Below the pieces are notes generated by a model. It ran no database searches. It worked only from the letters and a program-made list of their open reading frames with translations, and had not been told where the DNA came from. Positions 32,597 through 42,205 of a stretch of 64,000 bases of DNA are shown piece after piece; the stretch's first letter is position 1, and every line of letters begins with the position of its first letter. Position numbers and translations under genes: made by a program. This DNA is from Microthrixaceae bacterium. Its GTDB lineage: Bacteria > Actinomycetota > Acidimicrobiia > Acidimicrobiales > Poriferisodalaceae. The stretch is taken from assembly GCA_011523825.1 (NCBI GenBank), contig WTFX01000017.1, positions 142,195 through 206,194 on the forward strand, given 5' to 3'.

Positions 32597-34200
32597 GGAC
32601 CGAGCGTAAGCGTGAGCGACTGCGGTGCGCCGTCATCGGCGAACACCAGCGTGCCCGTCATCGATCCTCGTTCTGCCAACGGCAATGCGTCGCTCTGCGT
32701 CGCCGTGAACAGTCCCTCGAGCGGCAGGGAGCCATCGGCTGCGGTGCCGCGTGCCGCCAAGCGCATCTCGACCTGCTGACCGTCTCCGGCGTCCAGCACC
32801 AGCAATGCGCTGAACCGCTGCTGCGCGTCGGGATCCGACGGGTCAGCCGCGGACAGCGATGCGCTGCTGGGCGCTGTCACGTTCACCGACTCCGTGGCCG
32901 TCGTGACATCGGAAGTCGTCACATCGCCGTCCACTGTGGTCGTGGTGGTGGTGACGGTCATGGTGAGCATGCCGCTCACATCGAAGCGATCGGCGCCCGC
33001 AGCGGCAAACGTGAGCTCGCCGCCGTCGATGGACCCTGAGGTCGTCGTTGTCACCGTCGGCTCCGCCGCGATGACGGTCGGCTCGATCTCGTCCGCCTTG
33101 TCGACGTTGGCCGTGGCGGCAGCGCCCGACGCGGCTGGCGTCGCCACGGCGGCGGCTGCGGAAGCATCCTCGCTCGGCGCAGTCGCTGCGTCGACGCCTG
33201 CCTCGCTCGCTGCTGAAGCAGTCACCGGCTCCGCGATCGCCGGTGCCGTATTGGATCTTGCGGCAATGCCTTCGGCACTCGGCAGGGCAGGCACCACGAC
33301 CGGTGCGTCAGGTGCCGACGCGCCAACAGCGAACGGCGTCAGCGCCTCCATGACCGAGTCGGGCAGGACCCGGTCGGCCGCCCTGTGCACCGGCGAGTCG
33401 ACGGTGGGGGCGATCACTGCGGTCGCCAGCCCGAAGCCGACAGCGGCCTTTGCCACCACAGGCACGCCGACGGTCGCTGCATTCGCCGTCGCAGCGGCCG
33501 CACGCGAGGCCATCGGCGCTGCCTCGGTCAGCATCGGCATCGCCGAGTTCAGCGCAGCACGGCCGGCACCGGGCGAGGACTGGCTCGTCACGGCTGCAGC
33601 GGCCCGCTCTCCCCGGCGCAGCAGCCCGATGAGTGCCACCGGCGCCGTCGCAGCGAGCTTGAGCGCAGCGCGCACTGCGTTGCGGGCACGAGACACCCGC
33701 GCCCGGGCGTTTTCTTCGGACACTCCCGCAACTTGGGCGACTTCTTCGTAAGAAAGCTCCTCAACGAAACGCAGCATCAGCGCTTCGCGGTATTGCTCGG
33801 ACAGATTGTCGATGGCGTCCAGCAGTTCAGTGTCGTCAAGATCGAAGCCCAGCTCGCCTTCGATGCTCGACGGCGGGCTCAGCGCCTTGTCGTTCGATGC
33901 GTAGCGCTCGGTTTTCTCGCCCTCGCGGCGCTGGCGGTTGCCTTCGTCGCTGCAGACGTTGGAGAGGATCCGGTGCAGCCAGGGGCCCACCCGGTAGTTC
34001 CCGTTGAAGCGCGGCATTGCCCGCAGGGCCCGCACCAGCGCTTCCTGGACAGCGTCCTCGGCTGCCTCGGGGCAGCCCAAACGGCGGCGCGCGTGACCGA
34101 GCAGCTGCGGCCGGTACTCACGTACCAGTTCGGCGAACGCTTCGTCGTCGCCGGCCTGGTAGGCAAGGACCAGATCTCGATCTTCAAGTCGCAAAGCCAT
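32593..34200 (-). CDS. ECF-type sigma factor with predicted membrane segment and long exported tail
   Basis: The protein has 535 residues, about three times a normal ECF factor. Region 2 spans about 8-90 (AFAELVREYRPQLLGHARRR, AEDAVQEALVRALRAM, WLHRILSNVCSDE). Region 4 spans about 125-180 (LSEQYREALMLRFVEELSYE, VAQVAGVSEENARARVSRAR). An Ala-rich linker follows, then a likely membrane helix at about 243-267 (GVPVVAKAAVGFGLATAVIA). The Pro/Ala/Thr-rich tail ends in a beta-rich domain at about 385-535. The layout suggests a membrane-held factor whose tail senses the envelope, as in ECF groups with C-terminal extensions. It overlaps the CWB2 gene by 4 nt, and TAGCAT at 34240-34245 may be its -10 box. 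Confidence 0.8.
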   Translation of the reverse strand: MALRLEDRDLVLAYQAGDDEAFAELVREYRPQLLGHARRRLGCPEAAEDAVQEALVRALRAMPRFNGNYRVGPWLHRILSNVCSDEGNRQRREGEKTERYASNDKALSPPSSIEGELGFDLDDTELLDAIDNLSEQYREALMLRFVEELSYEEVAQVAGVSEENARARVSRARNAVRAALKLAATAPVALIGLLRRGERAAAAVTSQSSPGAGRAALNSAMPMLTEAAPMASRAAAATANAATVGVPVVAKAAVGFGLATAVIAPTVDSPVHRAADRVLPDSVMEALTPFAVGASAPDAPVVVPALPSAEGIAARSNTAPAIAEPVTASAASEAGVDAATAPSEDASAAAAVATPAASGAAATANVDKADEIEPTVIAAEPTVTTTTSGSIDGGELTFAAAGADRFDVSGMLTMTVTTTTTTVDGDVTTSDVTTATESVNVTAPSSASLSAADPSDPDAQQRFSALLVLDAGDGQQVEMRLAARGTAADGSLPLEGLFTATQSDALPLAERGSMTGTLVFADDGAPQSLTLTLGP

Positions 34201-34316
34201 GGCAAAAGGGAAGGCGCGGGGCCTTCGATACAGCCGATGCTACCGCACCCCCCTCCGAGCCCTGCCGTCACATTTTGGCTTTGCCAGGAGTTAGCGCGGG
34301 GACTCAGGCAGGGCGG

Positions 34317-36581
34317 TCAGCGACCGTCGAGCGCCTCTCGTTTGAAGGCTGCGCTGTGTGCTTGGCTGGCGTTGCCGGCGAGGTCAAAGGCGGCACCCGC
34401 TCGTGCGATCAGCATCGAGTTGGCCGACGGCAGCATGGCAGCAGAGGGTGCAGCCAGCCGGGCGACGAGCGTGCCGTCCGATTCTCGCCATGACTGGTCG
34501 CACGCAGCGGTGCCCGCACGGGTCCACACGCTGGTATCGGACTCGCCGACAAGGCTGACGCCTGCGTTCGCGGTGCCGGCGCCGTCAAGGGAGTAGTCGG
34601 CGAAACCGTCACCGTCACTGTCGACCTGCAGCTTGCCGACGTCGATGGTGTGGTCTGCAGGGCCAAGGCCGCAGCCCTGCACCGGTTCGGACCAGTGCAC
34701 GGTGACGTCGACAGCGGCCGAGCCGTCGGCGCGGCGCACCGGCTGGCTCACCGAGACCAGGCTGACTCTGGGCGGGGCGGTGTCAGCGCCGATGGTGTGC
34801 GTGACTGCAGAATTGGCGTTGCCGGCGCGATCGCGCAGCTTGCTGGCAGGGAGCGTGACCCTGTCGCCGGGCGCCAGCCAGGGAGGCTGGGTGAACGGCA
34901 GGCTGGTCGAGCCGTAGCTGTCGTGTTCGGGGAAGTCGAAGCTGACCCGGAAGCCGGTGTCGCCTCGCTGCACGCTGGCGGTCTCGGTCAGGCGGCTGCG
35001 TCCTCGAGTCAAGGTGACGGTGATGGTTCCGTCGGCGAGCGCCTCGTTGGAGCGCACCCAGACCGTCTTGCGGCCTAAGGCTGCGAGCACCTTGAGCTGT
35101 GGCCGCCCGGCATCAGCGCGCACGATCAGCTCCGCGCCTTCGTTGCGGGCGGCTCCGTCGGTCGAGCGAATCGAGCGTTCGTTGACGCCCAGCCGGTCCC
35201 GCACAGCGACCGGTGTCTCGCAGTCGATCGGCACCGACGCGGTGTCATACGGGCTCGCACCTGCCAGCAGGATCACCGCCCACCTCGTTGCGGGTCCTTC
35301 GGCAACCACGATTTCGGCAAGGCGACCGGGCAGCGGCTCCCCGTCGAAGCGGTAGCTGCCGGTGTCGCCGGCGTCAGCGGTGCGGACCGGCTCGGAGAAG
35401 TCGACGCGCCAGTGGCACGCGCCCTCGGTGGCCGAAATCACCGCAAGGACCGGCGGGCCTTCGCTGAGTCTGCCTGCCGATGCAGCCGAGATGGCCATCG
35501 CCTCCACACGACTGGACACGGCCGCTCTGCCGCCGAAGACGGTCAGTTCCAGACGGCCTGCGGAATCGCCCGTCACCGCTTCGGACTCAAGCACCGACGC
35601 TGCATCGCGAGACAGTCGCAGGCGCTCGGTGAGGAGCAGCGGATCGCACCGCTCACCCAGCAGCGGTGCACTGGCGATGGCATCAGCGGCACCGAACCCC
35701 GCCGCCACACCCACGCCGTCACCGTCGAAGCACGGCACCGGTCCCTCAGCACCCAGCAGTTCGACAGCTACGCGGCTCGCCGTGCCATACCGGTCCGCGC
35801 CAGCCCAACGCTCGGTCGAATCGACATGGAGGCGAACCTGGTTCTCGACTCGCGCGGAGACTGCTGCGATGCCTCCCAGGATGATGACGTGGTCGACGCG
35901 GTCGTCCAGGAACTCGGCCACGTCGGGATTCAGCGCTGTGCCGTCGCTGAACAGCAGCGGGAAGCGACCCCGGTAGGCAACCGGTCCGGCCGCCAAGCCG
36001 TCGGCGGCTGCAGCCGCGGTGGCCAGCAGCGCCGTGCGTCCGCGTCCCGCGGCAACCCCGGCAGGGCCCAGGTGGCGCGCGACCGCGAGGGCAGTTGCTG
36101 CGCAATCCGAGCCCCCCAGCCGCAGCGGTGTCGACCCGGTGAGCCGCCGGATCTGCTCGGCGACCGCCGGTGACACTGCGTCGGTGCCGCCCACGATGAA
36201 CAGGACAGCGAAATCGGCCCCGCTCAGGAACCTGGCCGGCGCGAGCGAGAGGCGATTGGGTTCGGTCAGCAGCACGGGTGCTCGCTGCGCAGACGCCAGC
36301 GGGGCGGCCGAGAGTGCATAGGCCGCATGCTGTTCGGCGCCTGAGGTCACGATCACCGAGTCGGTGTCGCCGCCGATCTCCGCGAGGTAGCGCGCAGCGA
36401 TCTCCACGGCGGTCTCGTAGCGGGTGGGGCCGGCCAGCCGCTCCGCCTCGACCTCGGCAGCAGCGGCGCCGGCGGCGGTGTGGCCGAACGGCAATGAGAC
36501 GGCCAGCAGCGCTCCGCACGCCAGCGCAGCGAGTGCTGCTCGGCAGGGTCCCGGCCTCTGGTGGGTTCGTGCTCGCGTCAT
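34317..36581 (-). CDS. Exported CWB2 protein with Ig-like modules (island copy D)
   Basis: The protein has 754 residues with a signal peptide at about 14-40. CWB2 repeats start with RLAGPTRYETAVEIA (about 48), RLGGSDCAATALAVA and RWAGADRYGTASRVA. The second repeat has lost the Arg-Tyr pair. Repeat 3 carries a Cys pair (CFDGDGVGV and LLGERCDPLLLT). An Ig-like module (WRVDFSEPVRTADA) and a second ending in LRDRAGNANSA follow. The C-terminal module has a calcium-type loop (DSDGDGFADYSLDG) and ends ARAGAAFDLAGNAS. It lacks the GNxW module of its paralogs. It starts at ATG 36581, one base after the upstream stop, as the last gene of a three-gene operon. Confidence 0.82.
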   Translation of the reverse strand: MTRARTHQRPGPCRAALAALACGALLAVSLPFGHTAAGAAAAEVEAERLAGPTRYETAVEIAARYLAEIGGDTDSVIVTSGAEQHAAYALSAAPLASAQRAPVLLTEPNRLSLAPARFLSGADFAVLFIVGGTDAVSPAVAEQIRRLTGSTPLRLGGSDCAATALAVARHLGPAGVAAGRGRTALLATAAAAADGLAAGPVAYRGRFPLLFSDGTALNPDVAEFLDDRVDHVIILGGIAAVSARVENQVRLHVDSTERWAGADRYGTASRVAVELLGAEGPVPCFDGDGVGVAAGFGAADAIASAPLLGERCDPLLLTERLRLSRDAASVLESEAVTGDSAGRLELTVFGGRAAVSSRVEAMAISAASAGRLSEGPPVLAVISATEGACHWRVDFSEPVRTADAGDTGSYRFDGEPLPGRLAEIVVAEGPATRWAVILLAGASPYDTASVPIDCETPVAVRDRLGVNERSIRSTDGAARNEGAELIVRADAGRPQLKVLAALGRKTVWVRSNEALADGTITVTLTRGRSRLTETASVQRGDTGFRVSFDFPEHDSYGSTSLPFTQPPWLAPGDRVTLPASKLRDRAGNANSAVTHTIGADTAPPRVSLVSVSQPVRRADGSAAVDVTVHWSEPVQGCGLGPADHTIDVGKLQVDSDGDGFADYSLDGAGTANAGVSLVGESDTSVWTRAGTAACDQSWRESDGTLVARLAAPSAAMLPSANSMLIARAGAAFDLAGNASQAHSAAFKREALDGR

Positions 36582-36582
36582 G

Positions 36583-39228
36583 TCAGTCCACCGGCACGCT
36601 GGAGTCGTAGCGGATCGACAGCCAGCCTTGAGCAGTGTTGGTTCTCCCGCTGTAGTCCCTCGCGGCGCCGCCGCTGACGAACACCAGGTCGCCCCGTGCA
36701 GGCAGCCGGCTCACACTCGCCGCGTTGAGCGTCATGTGGATCACCTCATCGGGTGCGTCGAAGTGAAGCCTGCAACCGTCGCGGGCCGCGATCAGCCTCG
36801 GCACCAAGTCAGCGACCAACGGGATGCTCGCGCACGCAACGACATCGGCTCCGAGGGGTACTGGAGGATCGGCCGCGTCGAGCAGTGCCGCCACGGGATC
36901 GCTGAAACGCACTCGCAGACCCGCGGCGGTGCCGCCTCCGGTGAGCTGTACGCCTGCCTGAACGGTGCCGCCGATGGTCCCGCCGGCAGCATCGGCACCC
37001 ACCACTTCGACGACGAAGTTGGCAGCAAAGTCTCGGTCATCGCTCAGTGCCTCTGCAAGCTCGGCGAACGTTGGCTCGCCGGCCAGGATCCGGTACGCGA
37101 TGACGCGCGTCGTGCGATTCACCAGCACGCTGATGCACTCCTCGTCCGGATCGGAGCAGTCGACGCTCTCGGCGTCGGAGTCATCGTCGGTCTCGGGCAA
37201 TCCGACGCCGTACACGCGCCAATCGTTGCCGCGACCACCCGATGCGAATCCGTCGCTGCGTGCAGTGATAGTGAGCGCTCCGCTCGGCGTGGCATCGAGC
37301 TGGGTGCCCGCGCTGAGCGTCACCCTGGCTTGATTGGTGGAATCCACATCGCCGACCGTGACGGTCTCGATGCGGAAGTCGACGCTCGGCTCAGCCACGA
37401 CGTGACGATGCCGGGGACTGGCGCGGCCGTCCTCGTCCAGGAAAGCGCCCCGCGACACGGTGACGGCATCGCCCTCCTCCAGCATCGCGCCGTCCAGGGC
37501 GAACACATAGCGCTGATGCTTGGCTCGCGTGCCGGCGGCACCCGGACTCGGGCCGGCAGGTGCCGGGTCGAGATCCAGAGGCTTGCGCGTGCCGTCGCCA
37601 GCCACGACAGCGATGCGCTCCGCAACCTCAGCAGGCGTCAGCACGGCGGGCTCGTACGGGTGCTCCTCGATCACCAGCACCGCGAACCGGTCGTGCCCGG
37701 CTGGGGCGATGATGCGGACCTCGGGGGCGTCCAGGTCGGCAGGCTCATCGGGCTCGGGAATGACCAAGGAGAAGCGGGCCGTCGGCCGGGGGCTGTTGTT
37801 GGTGCCGATGCGCTGCCCGCCGGTCACGGCGACCACGTCCTCGGCTTCGAGAACCCGGTGATCTCGATCCAGCGTCACGGTCACGCTCTTGCCGCGGACG
37901 CGCACGCTTGCGCACCACTCATCGGGATCGGCAGGCGAAGCAGTACACAGGCCCGACGACGCTGCGCGCACCGGTTCGGAGTTGACGCTGAACATCCTCA
38001 CGTCCGGCTCCAGCGCACGAGCGGCCTTCTTGGAGTCGATGTCGCTCGTGAAGGTGACCGTGAACTGGTGGGCCCTCTCGGTGTCGGGATCGAGCTCGAC
38101 GCTGATGCGCCCGCCGATCGGCACCAGCGTGGTGGCCCGCTCCAAGAACTGCATCACCACCTCGTCCGGCACCGCGGCGGTGCCGCCGAACACCGTGACG
38201 TCCAGGTCGTTGTGGGCATCGCCGGTCACGTACTCATCCGAGCGCAGGAACGACGCCACAGTGCGCGGCAGCGTGTCGGCAGGGGTGAGCAGCAGCGGTG
38301 CGCACTGTTCGCCGAGCAATGGCCCGCTGGCGATCGCATCCGGCGAGAGCCTGCCGTAGGCCAGGCCCAGCTCGGTGCCGTCAAAACACGGCCGCAGCGG
38401 GTCGTCACGGTCGAGCATGGTCTCGGCCAGCTCGACTGCGGTGCCGTAGCGGTCGTTCCCGGCAATGCGGGCAGTCGTGAAGTCCAAGCCCGACAGCGCC
38501 CGTTGCACGGCGCTGCCCACCGCAGCGGTGCCGCCCACGATGATCACGTGATCGATGTCGCTCGCCACCAAATGGTCGAACACGGCTGAGTGCAGGCCGC
38601 CCGGGGGCGTCAACAGGATCGGATAGCGGCCCTGGTAGGCCATCGGCCCTGCCGCCAGTGCATCCGCGAACGCACCGCTGGTGGCGAGCAGCGCCGTGCG
38701 GCCCTTGGACCCGAATTCCCCAGCGGGAAGACCGAATGACTTCGCCACCTCGATCGCGTGCAGGTGGACGTCGTCGCTGCCGAGGCGTTCCACCGTTCCC
38801 ACGCCGAGGTTGCCGAGTTCACGCTCGACCGCGCTCGAGATCACCGCAGTGCCGCCGAGCAGGATCACCCTGCGGATGGCTCGGCGCTGCAGGAACTGCT
38901 TCACCGGCACCGGCACGTCGTCGGGTCGGGTGAACACCAGCGGTGCCCGCTCCAAACGGGACAGCATCGGCACCGGCACCGTCCAGCCGGCGTGTCGGTC
39001 GAGGCCCGATCCCAATATGACCGTGTCCACCCGAGGCTCGTCGGGGCGTTCGTCGACGCGGTCCATGTAGCTCTCGGCGATCTGCACCGACGTCGAGTAG
39101 CGCGTCGGTCCGGCAAGGCGCGTGAACTCGATGTCGATCACGGCCGCCCCCGCCGCGAGGTGAGGCAGAGTCCACAACGGCAGCGCAAGCACTGCCGCCA
39201 ACACGGCCCGCAGCCACCGGCGGCTCAT
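36583..39228 (-). CDS. Exported CWB2 protein with beta modules (island copy E)
   Basis: The protein has 881 residues with a signal peptide at about 5-29. CWB2 repeats begin RLAGPTRYSTSVQIAESY (about 37), a degenerate RLGSDDVHLHAIEVA, and RIAGNDRYGTAVELAETM. The Cys pair in repeat 3 is CFDGTELGL and LLGEQCAPLLL. Then come an Ig-like module (FTVTFTSDIDSKKAARA), a hydrophobic beta region, and the GNDWRVYGVG module with LRVRFSDPVAALL. It ends VSGGAARDYSGRTN. ATG 39228 overlaps the upstream stop (ATGA), so it is translationally coupled to copy F. Confidence 0.82.
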   Translation of the reverse strand: MSRRWLRAVLAAVLALPLWTLPHLAAGAAVIDIEFTRLAGPTRYSTSVQIAESYMDRVDERPDEPRVDTVILGSGLDRHAGWTVPVPMLSRLERAPLVFTRPDDVPVPVKQFLQRRAIRRVILLGGTAVISSAVERELGNLGVGTVERLGSDDVHLHAIEVAKSFGLPAGEFGSKGRTALLATSGAFADALAAGPMAYQGRYPILLTPPGGLHSAVFDHLVASDIDHVIIVGGTAAVGSAVQRALSGLDFTTARIAGNDRYGTAVELAETMLDRDDPLRPCFDGTELGLAYGRLSPDAIASGPLLGEQCAPLLLTPADTLPRTVASFLRSDEYVTGDAHNDLDVTVFGGTAAVPDEVVMQFLERATTLVPIGGRISVELDPDTERAHQFTVTFTSDIDSKKAARALEPDVRMFSVNSEPVRAASSGLCTASPADPDEWCASVRVRGKSVTVTLDRDHRVLEAEDVVAVTGGQRIGTNNSPRPTARFSLVIPEPDEPADLDAPEVRIIAPAGHDRFAVLVIEEHPYEPAVLTPAEVAERIAVVAGDGTRKPLDLDPAPAGPSPGAAGTRAKHQRYVFALDGAMLEEGDAVTVSRGAFLDEDGRASPRHRHVVAEPSVDFRIETVTVGDVDSTNQARVTLSAGTQLDATPSGALTITARSDGFASGGRGNDWRVYGVGLPETDDDSDAESVDCSDPDEECISVLVNRTTRVIAYRILAGEPTFAELAEALSDDRDFAANFVVEVVGADAAGGTIGGTVQAGVQLTGGGTAAGLRVRFSDPVAALLDAADPPVPLGADVVACASIPLVADLVPRLIAARDGCRLHFDAPDEVIHMTLNAASVSRLPARGDLVFVSGGAARDYSGRTNTAQGWLSIRYDSSVPVD

Positions 39229-42062
39229 GGGGTGCCCCCGCTGCAGGCGGCACCGGCGGCATCAGCGACGGAATTGGTTCCCTGCGGGCTCAACGCTTCT
39301 CGCGCGTAGCCGAATTGGGAGGGAATCGCTGGATCCGAGCGCAGATGGAACCGACGCTGACGCAGGTTCTGCACATCAGGGGTCTCGTCCTCGTTCTGGT
39401 CACCGTGGCCCGCGGCGACTCCCATGGGGACCAACACCGGGGTGCCGGCCCGCGGTACCAGTGCGTCGTCGGTGGCTCGGTACTCCAGGTACACCACATC
39501 GCCACGGCGCTGGCACCGGACTGCGACACGGTCATCGTCGGCGTCGGATTCGCCGAGGAAGAGCGACGCGAACGTCAACGGCGCCCTGAAGCCCGCCGGT
39601 GCCGCTGCGGCGCTGCCGAAGAGCGACACGTAACGAGCATCAGGCGCCGTGTCGGCGTCTGGCGCTGCGGGGACGCTTCGTACGTGGTCAGAGAACTGGA
39701 CGCGCAAGCCGACGATGCTGATGCCGCCGACCAGCGAGCCACCGGCAGGGTCTGCGATGCCGAGCACGCCGTTCGTCGCGGACGAGGTGACGACCCGGCT
39801 GCTGAAGTGTCGCTTGAACTCGGCATCGGCATTGAGTGCGGCCGACAGGTTCGCAAGCGTGATCTTGCCGTCGGCGATCGTGTAGCTGATGATCCGGTGC
39901 ACCGGGTCGACGCCGACCTCGATCTCGCTGTCCGCCGGTTCGGTCCGGTCTGGGGCGACGTAGGGGTAGACGAGCCAGCCGTTGCCCGCTGCAACGCTGG
40001 TGCTGCGGGCAGTGATCCTCACACGCCGACTGCCCTCACAGGCGGCATCCCCGCTCGCACCGCACGTGTTGTTGCGGATCAGCAACGTTGCCTGCTTGGC
40101 GTGCCTGGGCTTGCCGACCGCTGCCCGTCGGACCGTGAAGTCGCCGTGGTCGGCGTTGTCGGCGTGCTCGCGGACCGTATAGCGAGTCAGCTTGTTGGGA
40201 TTGTTCCGCTGGTCGTACAAGGCTCCCCTCGCAACGGTGATCACATCGCCGGGCTCAAGCTGCGCGTCGGCGCCGGAGAGCGCTGCGGTGTAGCGAATGT
40301 TCGCTCCGAGCGTGGCAGGGTCCTCATAGCACCGCTCGCCGATCTTGTCGCCCAAGGGCGTATCGCTCTCGGACTTGTGCGGGCAGTCGACCGAGCTGGC
40401 GACAAACGTCACTGCTCGCGCTTGGCCGTCCTTGTCGACCACCGTGAGCTCGTGCCGTTCCTGGCCGCGGTGCATCACGTCGTTGCGCAGGCGATCGCCC
40501 CGCCGCAGCGCGCGCTCGGTGACCACCACGACCAACTTCTGCTCACCGGCGATCCCCACGATCTGGATCTGCGGTCCGACCGTGTCGGTCACCGTCGGAG
40601 GTCGCGGCACCCGGTAGAACACCGACTCCAGCGCGGGCAGCGTGTCGTCGACCGCGATCTCGGTACGCCCCTCATCGGTGCCGGTCTCGCCCAGCACCGT
40701 GATGGTGTTGCCGACCGCCAGCGGCTCGACCAGTTCCACCGTCACCGCTCGGCCGCTCAGGCTGATCTGGGCATAGCGCCTGGCATTTTCCGGGGCCGTT
40801 GTGTCAGCTTCGAGTGCCAGCGGCTGGTTGTTCACCGTGTAGCGCTCGGCCTTGACGGCCTCGTCTTCCTTCACGTCCTCGTTGAAGGTCACCGTGAACA
40901 CCTTCGAACCGCCAACGGCCGACACTTCCGCAGTGAACGGCGCGCCGCGCAGCGCCCGATTCCGCACCGCCCACACCGTCGACTCTGCAACCGCCGCGGC
41001 CCCGCCGAACACCACCACCTCCAACCGGCTCGCCGGCCCGCCCAGCAGATCGCCGCCGGTCAGCACCTCGTCCAGCTCCGTCGGCACCGCTCTCGATCGG
41101 GTCAGCAACAGCGGCGCGCATCGCTCTCCCAGCAGCGGCCCGCTGCTCACCGCGTCGGGTGCCCGCTCGCCTACCGCGAGCCCGATCACCGACCCGTCGA
41201 AGCATCGATCCGGTCGAGCTGAGCCCAGCAGCCGCCGCGCCACCACCGCCGCCGTCTCGTAGCGATCAGCGCCCGCCAAGCGCGAGGTGGTGATGCCCTT
41301 GGCCTTCACCGCCGACTCCACCGCCGAGCTCACTGCGGCCGTGCCGCCGAAGATCACCACGTGCTCGACATCGCTGCGATCCAGGTACACCGACACGGCG
41401 TGATCCGGCCTGCCCGCCGGGGTCAGCAGCAGCGGATGGGCACCGTGATACGACAGCGGGCCAGCTACCAGCGCATCGGCCACGCTCACACCGTTCGCGA
41501 GCAAGGCGGTACGACCGCGGGAGCCCCACTCACCCGCCGAACCTGGGATCGGACCGACTGCCGCCGTCACGGCAACCGACGTGGCGTAGACGTCATTCCC
41601 CCACAAGCGCCGCACGCTGCCCACGTGGCCAGCAAGCTCGCTCACGACAGCGGTCGAAACGATGTCGGGGCCGCCGACCACCAGCACCAGCTCGATGTCG
41701 TTGACGTCCAGGAAACTGCGCACGCCGTCGTGCAGCCGATCAGACGGCGTCAGCAGAATCGGGGCGTCGAATGCCGATGCCAGCCCCGCAGCGGGCATGC
41801 CGTAGGCAGCGTGACGGTCCTCGCCCGACACCACGATGGCCGCGCTCGTCGACGCGCGGTCTGGATTGTCCGAGATCTCTGCCAGGTACGCCTCTGCGAC
41901 CGCCACCGATGTCTCGTACCGATCCAGGCCCCCGAACCGCTCAGCCGATGTCTCATTCACCGCCGCAGACGCTCCCGACCCGACGAGCAGCGACGCGGCA
42001 GCCGCCGCCGCTACAAGAGCGGCAATCGCTCTGCGAGAGGGCCTTCGGGCGGCTGTCGGCAT
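39225..42062 (-). CDS. Exported CWB2 protein with beta modules (island copy F)
   Basis: The protein has 945 residues with a signal peptide at about 10-34. CWB2 repeats begin RFGGLDRYETSVAVAEAY (about 42), RLWGNDVYATSVAVTA (Arg lost) and RLAGADRYETAAVVARRL. The repeat-3 Cys pair is CFDGSVIGL and LLGERCAPLLLT. An Ig-like module (FTVTFNEDVKEDEAVKAERY) follows, then a region with NNTCGASGDAACEG and the GNGWLVYPYV module leading to LRVQFSDHV. Copies E and F share the same downstream order, so they are tandem duplicates. It is the first gene of the F-E-D operon, starting at ATG 42062. Confidence 0.82.
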   Translation of the reverse strand: MPTAARRPSRRAIAALVAAAAAASLLVGSGASAAVNETSAERFGGLDRYETSVAVAEAYLAEISDNPDRASTSAAIVVSGEDRHAAYGMPAAGLASAFDAPILLTPSDRLHDGVRSFLDVNDIELVLVVGGPDIVSTAVVSELAGHVGSVRRLWGNDVYATSVAVTAAVGPIPGSAGEWGSRGRTALLANGVSVADALVAGPLSYHGAHPLLLTPAGRPDHAVSVYLDRSDVEHVVIFGGTAAVSSAVESAVKAKGITTSRLAGADRYETAAVVARRLLGSARPDRCFDGSVIGLAVGERAPDAVSSGPLLGERCAPLLLTRSRAVPTELDEVLTGGDLLGGPASRLEVVVFGGAAAVAESTVWAVRNRALRGAPFTAEVSAVGGSKVFTVTFNEDVKEDEAVKAERYTVNNQPLALEADTTAPENARRYAQISLSGRAVTVELVEPLAVGNTITVLGETGTDEGRTEIAVDDTLPALESVFYRVPRPPTVTDTVGPQIQIVGIAGEQKLVVVVTERALRRGDRLRNDVMHRGQERHELTVVDKDGQARAVTFVASSVDCPHKSESDTPLGDKIGERCYEDPATLGANIRYTAALSGADAQLEPGDVITVARGALYDQRNNPNKLTRYTVREHADNADHGDFTVRRAAVGKPRHAKQATLLIRNNTCGASGDAACEGSRRVRITARSTSVAAGNGWLVYPYVAPDRTEPADSEIEVGVDPVHRIISYTIADGKITLANLSAALNADAEFKRHFSSRVVTSSATNGVLGIADPAGGSLVGGISIVGLRVQFSDHVRSVPAAPDADTAPDARYVSLFGSAAAAPAGFRAPLTFASLFLGESDADDDRVAVRCQRRGDVVYLEYRATDDALVPRAGTPVLVPMGVAAGHGDQNEDETPDVQNLRQRRFHLRSDPAIPSQFGYAREALSPQGTNSVADAAGAACSGGTP

Positions 42063-42072
42063 GGTCGCCGTG

Positions 42073-42078
42073 ACGGTA
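42073..42078 (-). promoter_or_regulatory. -10 box for the F-E-D CWB2 operon
   Basis: TACCGT on the minus strand lies 10 nt before ATG 42062, without a Shine-Dalgarno sequence. An AT-rich patch at about 42107-42134 lies upstream. Confidence 0.45.
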
Positions 42079-42205
42079 TGTCAGCCTCTCGTGCGCGTCT
42101 AGCCCCTAAGTAGTACTGGCAATAATCTTGGCGTTCTGGAACGCGCCGATTGTCGGCAGCCACCCCTATGGCGAAGCCGATGCCGCAGCCGACGAAGCGG
42201 CCGCG

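Noticed and set aside
32603..32608. TACGCT 6 nt before GTG 32596 as a leaderless promoter
   Set aside because: It lies within the 3' end of the overlapping sigma gene. Coupled translation explains the start, so the match may be chance.
34262..34300. TGGC-TTT-GCCA inverted repeat between copy D and the sigma gene as terminator
   Set aside because: The stem is only 4 bp and its T run is on the wrong side for minus-strand transcription.
39315..41222. Plus-strand open frame of about 635 codons within the CWB2 block
   Set aside because: It is antisense to copy F, has no recognisable motif, and shows the composition of a shadow frame.
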